Shown: piece by piece, positions 60,787 to 64,000 of the stretch
How the letters are laid out: each line of letters begins with the position of its first letter
How positions within the stretch are numbered: position 1 is the first letter of the stretch
From: Paraburkholderia ginsengiterrae
GTDB lineage: Bacteria > Pseudomonadota > Gammaproteobacteria > Burkholderiales > Burkholderiaceae
Direction of reading: 5' to 3'
Assembly: GCF_001645125.1 (NCBI RefSeq)
Contig: NZ_LXKA01000221.1
Coordinates: 124,001-188,000 of the forward strand
DNA length: 64,000 bases
The notes under the pieces: generated by a model
Databases searched by the model: none
The model's input: the letters and a program-made list of their open reading frames with translations, nothing else
Told to the model about the DNA's origin: nothing
Made by a program: the position numbers and the translations under genes

Positions 60787-61345
60787 ATTTATGTGGGGCA
60801 AGGAACGACGTCCCACTCATTTTTGTATGATGAATTGCGCTACCGCAGCGGACGGTAGCCGGGGGCAATTGCGAATCGCGATGCACAGCGCAGTGTCACA
60901 GACGGCAGTCGGTAGAAAACACGCCGGGCGCCAACAGCGTTGCGGTTCCCGGTCGTTGCAAAGGAAGAGCCCCAGCGACTTCGCCACCAACAGTAATGGC
61001 GTCGGATCCACCCATATCACCCCGCAAGAACCGCCGGAAGATGCCTTCTAGACCTCGCCCGACGATTTTTCTACTTTGCCGGGCGTAGCTCCACGGCTAG
61101 GCAACACCCTTTGCCGCTACCCAAGCTTCAAACCTAAACGACCAAAGCCCAATTGAAACTACCCCCCACAGCGGCCCTCCACACTCCCTCTTCAGGTGTT
61201 TTCAGATCCATTCAGGACATTTATCCGACACTCGAATAGCTTAAGCGGGTTGCATGCGGGCGATCGTCAACGGAAGCGGCGATGAGCGCGTCGACGTAGC
61301 CCGGCCCTGTTTGCGCCGGCCGCACGCAGAACGGACGAGTAGCCT
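60787..61345. other. Region without a supported gene before the FUSC transporter
   Basis: Short frames on both strands have no family features. The segment 61030-61240 is noticeably less GC-rich than the flanks, by eye, and may hold the promoter for the transporter operon. Confidence 0.4.
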
Positions 61346-63517
61346 ATGACTTTGCTGACGGACAGCCCAGCCTTGCCGCGATGGCTGGACGAGCTGAAGA
61401 CATATTGGAAGGATGACGGCCCGCGCTTCGTGCATATCGCCAAGGTGGCCGCCGCGCTGAGCCTCGCGATGGGGCTATGCATGCGGCTCGAGCTTCGCAC
61501 GCCGGCCACGGCCATGGTGTCGGTCGTCATCGTCATGATGCACCAGCAAAGCGGCATGGTGATCGCGCGCGGTTTTTACCGCGGACTGGGCATGGTATGC
61601 GGCAGTATCGCCGGCGTCGTGCTGATCGCGCTGTTTCCGCAACAGCCGTTGCTGTTCTTCATCGCGCTGGCCGCGTGGATCGGCGTGTGCGTATTTGGCG
61701 CAGCGTACTACCGCAATTTCCAGTCGTACGGCTTCGTTTTGACGGGATACGGCACGGCCATCACGGCGATGCCGGCCTGGTCGAATCCGTATGGCGTTTT
61801 CGATAACGTCGTGTTTACCGTGAGTGAAGTGGTGGTCGGCGTGGTGTGCGCGAGCGTGGTCAGCGCGGTGGTGTTTCCGCAGCCCGTCACGCCCGCGCTC
61901 TACGCGTCGAGCCGCAGAAACTTCACGAACCTGTTGAGCGCGGTGCACGAGATGCTGGGGCGCGCCACGGCCGTTGCCGCCTTCGACACGTTTCTCGATC
62001 TGATTCGCGAGCGCGCCGGCGTGCAAAGCCTGCGTAGCGGGGCCGTATTCGAGGATCCGTCGATACGCCTGCACCACCATGTCTTTCTCGATCTCGACAG
62101 GAGTTTTCTCGACACGGTTGCGTGGATTCACGCCCTGCATCAATTGAAGGCGCGCGTGGAAGCGGAGGCCCATCCGCGCGCACTCGCCGCTGTCGGTGAG
62201 CTGATCGGCGCGCTAATCGCCATAGTGCCGGGCGAAGGGCAGCCGGAGCCGATCACGCTCGAGCAGGTCGAGACACTCGCGCACGCGCTCGACGCTTTCG
62301 AGCAGTCACTGCCCGCGCATCTGGGCAGGCTGCTCCATTCACTCGCGGATTTGCCTCCGCAGCAGCGGCAGTTCGTGGCGACCACGGGCTCCGCGCTGTT
62401 CTTTTCGATTGCAGATCTTCGGCAGTACTGCAGAAGCTATATCGATGCGCGCGCCGTCGACCGGTTGCCGTGGTCGCGTTCGGTGATTCACGCGATTCGC
62501 GGCATCGGCAGAACGCGCGCCACGGCCAATCGCATGGCCGCGCTCATCGCCGGCACGCGCGCGGCGGTAGCGGTGCTGCTGGTCGGGTCGGCATGGATCG
62601 CGTCGGGCTGGGTGGGCGGATCGAGTGCGATCGTCGCGGTGGCGATTACGAGCGCGCTCTTTGCACTCGTGCCCAACCCCGTCGCGGCGAGCCGGCAGAT
62701 ATTCTGCGGTTGTCTCGCCGGCTGGCTGGCCGGTTTCGCGTTCAACTTTTTTCTGCTGCCGCGCCTCGATGGTTTCGTGCTGCTCGCCGCGTCGATTGCG
62801 ATCTTCGTGATGATCGGCAGCTATGTGAATACGTTTGCGAAGACGTCCATTTTCGGGCTCGGCTTCAACATCTATCTCTGCTTTATCGTCGGCATATCGA
62901 ATCCGACCGTCTACAACCCGAGCGCTTATCTCGACACAGGGTTTGCGCTGCTGGCCGGCATCGCGGCGGCGGCCGCCGCGTTTTCGATCCTCGTGCCGCG
63001 CGCGGGCGACTGGATCTCGGCTCAATACCTGCAACAGATTCGCACGCTGGTCTCGCAAAGCGCGCAGGACGGCGACCTCGACGATCTGCTCTACACGTTC
63101 GAATTGAGTCTGCGTGACTTCATCCTGCAGATCGCGTCGGCGCCGGCCGATGCGAGAGTGGACCGCAATCATCTGATCGGCTGGGCGTTCGCGGCACTGG
63201 AGATCGGCCGCGCGATGATCCAGATACGGCTGGACACCGAGCAACTAGGCGAGCGATTGCCGGAGGAGTGGCTGGATACGCAGACTGCCTGGCTGGCCGC
63301 GCTAGCCGATGTATTCGCCGCCGTCACGCCGCAGGCGGCCGATGCGGCGCGGGTCGCGACGCGAAGGGCATTGGATGTGCTGCCGTTCGCGCAACATGCG
63401 GAGGTTGACACGGCGATGCTCACGCATTGCCGGATGCGGGCGTTGCTGCACTTCACCGATCTGGCGCTGCAGGACGAGACGTTGTCGCTGTGGCAAAGCG
63501 CGAGGCAGCCGGCATGA
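61346..63517 (+). CDS. FUSC-family aromatic acid/fusaric acid exporter (AaeB-like)
   Basis: A 723-residue inner-membrane protein with two sets of about five helices: residues about 35-180 (VAAALSLAMGLCMRLELRTP, GFYRGLGMVCGSIAGVVLIA) and about 400-550 (IAGTRAAVAVLLVGSAWIAS, FVMIGSYVNTFAKTSIFGLG). Long soluble parts lie between and after them. This is the FusB/AaeB/YccS duplication. It exports aromatic acids or fusaric acid together with an adaptor and an outer-membrane factor. Its stop overlaps the start of the outer-membrane lipoprotein gene (ATGA, 63514-63517). No regulator is visible immediately upstream. Confidence 0.93.
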   Translation: MTLLTDSPALPRWLDELKTYWKDDGPRFVHIAKVAAALSLAMGLCMRLELRTPATAMVSVVIVMMHQQSGMVIARGFYRGLGMVCGSIAGVVLIALFPQQPLLFFIALAAWIGVCVFGAAYYRNFQSYGFVLTGYGTAITAMPAWSNPYGVFDNVVFTVSEVVVGVVCASVVSAVVFPQPVTPALYASSRRNFTNLLSAVHEMLGRATAVAAFDTFLDLIRERAGVQSLRSGAVFEDPSIRLHHHVFLDLDRSFLDTVAWIHALHQLKARVEAEAHPRALAAVGELIGALIAIVPGEGQPEPITLEQVETLAHALDAFEQSLPAHLGRLLHSLADLPPQQRQFVATTGSALFFSIADLRQYCRSYIDARAVDRLPWSRSVIHAIRGIGRTRATANRMAALIAGTRAAVAVLLVGSAWIASGWVGGSSAIVAVAITSALFALVPNPVAASRQIFCGCLAGWLAGFAFNFFLLPRLDGFVLLAASIAIFVMIGSYVNTFAKTSIFGLGFNIYLCFIVGISNPTVYNPSAYLDTGFALLAGIAAAAAAFSILVPRAGDWISAQYLQQIRTLVSQSAQDGDLDDLLYTFELSLRDFILQIASAPADARVDRNHLIGWAFAALEIGRAMIQIRLDTEQLGERLPEEWLDTQTAWLAALADVFAAVTPQAADAARVATRRALDVLPFAQHAEVDTAMLTHCRMRALLHFTDLALQDETLSLWQSARQPA

Positions 63518-64000
63518 AACGGCATCACCAGAGCGCTCTTGCTGCTGGTCCAGCAGCGGCCGCCGCGCTCGCGTGCGCGCTTTTGCTGGGCGGATGCATC
63601 ACTAGCGGAGGCATTCGCACGCAAGCGTCGATGATCGATCCGGCGACGCTCGATCCGGGCACGGCGTTGCGCGCCACTCAACAGGATGCGCAATGGCCGG
63701 CTGACGGATGGTGGCGTCAGTGGGGCGACCCGCAACTGGACACGCTGGTTCAGGACGCCACCGCCGGCAACCCCGGCTTGCGCGCAGTGCAGGAACGTAT
63801 CGACGAGGCAAGCTTCCAGGCGCAGATCGCAGGCGCCGCGGAATGGCCGCAACTCAATGCGGGCAGCGCGTTCGAGCGCAGACGCTACGCGCGCTACACG
63901 ACGCCGGCGCCGCCGGGCGGCACGACGGTATGGAGCAACAACGTCGAGGCCGACCTGACCTACGATCTGGATTTGTGGGGCAGGACGCGTGCGCTTCGCG
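63514..64000 (+). CDS. NodT-family outer-membrane efflux lipoprotein, 3' end outside window
   Basis: The visible 162 residues begin MKRHHQSALAAGPAAAAALA and reach the lipobox LLLGGC (Cys at about 28). The OEP start WWRQWGDPQLDTLVQDATAG follows, then NPGLRAVQERIDEASFQAQI and VEADLTYDLDLWGRTRALR. This is the NodT/OprM-like channel that completes FUSC or RND export systems. The gene is cut by the window end. Coupled translation with the FUSC gene shows one exporter. Confidence 0.92.
   Translation, partial: MKRHHQSALAAGPAAAAALACALLLGGCITSGGIRTQASMIDPATLDPGTALRATQQDAQWPADGWWRQWGDPQLDTLVQDATAGNPGLRAVQERIDEASFQAQIAGAAEWPQLNAGSAFERRRYARYTTPAPPGGTTVWSNNVEADLTYDLDLWGRTRALR

Noticed and set aside
60817-61020. 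67-codon minus-strand frame before the FUSC gene
   Set aside because: No ribosome site, signal or family feature; mixed Cys/Trp content typical of chance frames.
1-64000. CRISPR array, tRNA or rRNA genes
   Set aside because: No regularly spaced repeats with unique spacers and no cloverleaf or rRNA-like segment were seen; small tRNAs could be missed by eye.

Overview
The window is high-GC DNA that looks like a Burkholderiales chromosome or megaplasmid, most likely Paraburkholderia/Burkholderia. This rests on protein family content and on small conserved Burkholderia-type proteins, recognised by eye; no search was run. I see no rRNA, tRNA or CRISPR array. The window cuts a gene at each end.

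Layout. (1) 1-5.8 kb: a minus-strand operon for a molybdenum hydroxylase (triheme cytochrome c, 2Fe-2S subunit, Mo subunit), then an MFS exporter divergent from a LysR regulator. (2) 6.1-22.8 kb: a long co-directional set. It holds a YcaC-type isochorismatase-like hydrolase, a YtcJ-type amidohydrolase, an MscS channel with a cNMP domain, an HD-fold protein whose HD is HN, a XapX membrane peptide, an exported glyoxalase-fold protein, an alginate-export-type porin, a cNMP-domain thioredoxin-reductase-like flavoprotein without CxxC, and an 1863-residue pseudokinase/ATPase/GAF/PAS/histidine kinase. A convergent winged-helix ATPase regulator closes it. This is the best candidate for an undescribed system: a small-molecule hydrolysis and transport module wired to redox and nucleotide-type sensors. 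(3) 23-33.4 kb: a catabolic island with an AraC regulator, an exported ACMSD-type amidohydrolase, an ActP/DUF485 symporter pair, an FAD hydroxylase, a VOC protein and a TetR regulator with a clear operator. A second, longer winged-helix ATPase regulator follows.

(4) 33.4-42 kb: accessory DNA. It has a decayed flavoprotein gene, an exported beta-propeller-like protein, small stress-type proteins, a broken IS5-type transposase and copies of a dispersed intergenic repeat. (5) 42.1-52.5 kb: an AtoE fatty-acid transporter, then a copper efflux operon on the minus strand (two small exported proteins, cusC, cusB, cusA, cusF). It is preceded by a textbook CueR-type promoter with a 19-bp spacer. A 55-codon remnant of the C-terminus of a CueR-like regulator and an unreported 55-residue exported protein lie in its leader. 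A DipZ/TlpA-type protein with CxxS instead of CxxC is transcribed away from it.

(6) 52.6-61.3 kb: a scar-rich region. A formylglycine-generating-enzyme-fold protein is followed by a dctA fragment abutting a relaxase (DUF3363-type) fragment. Then come a TetR-controlled set (carboxymuconolactone-decarboxylase-like protein, HSL-type esterase, truncated MFS), an ArsR/MFS divergent pair with a perfect 15-bp inverted repeat, an exported epoxide hydrolase, and an ohr fragment under an intact-looking OhrR-type operator. (7) 61.3-64 kb: a FUSC-type aromatic/fusaric acid exporter followed by its outer-membrane NodT-type lipoprotein, cut by the window end.
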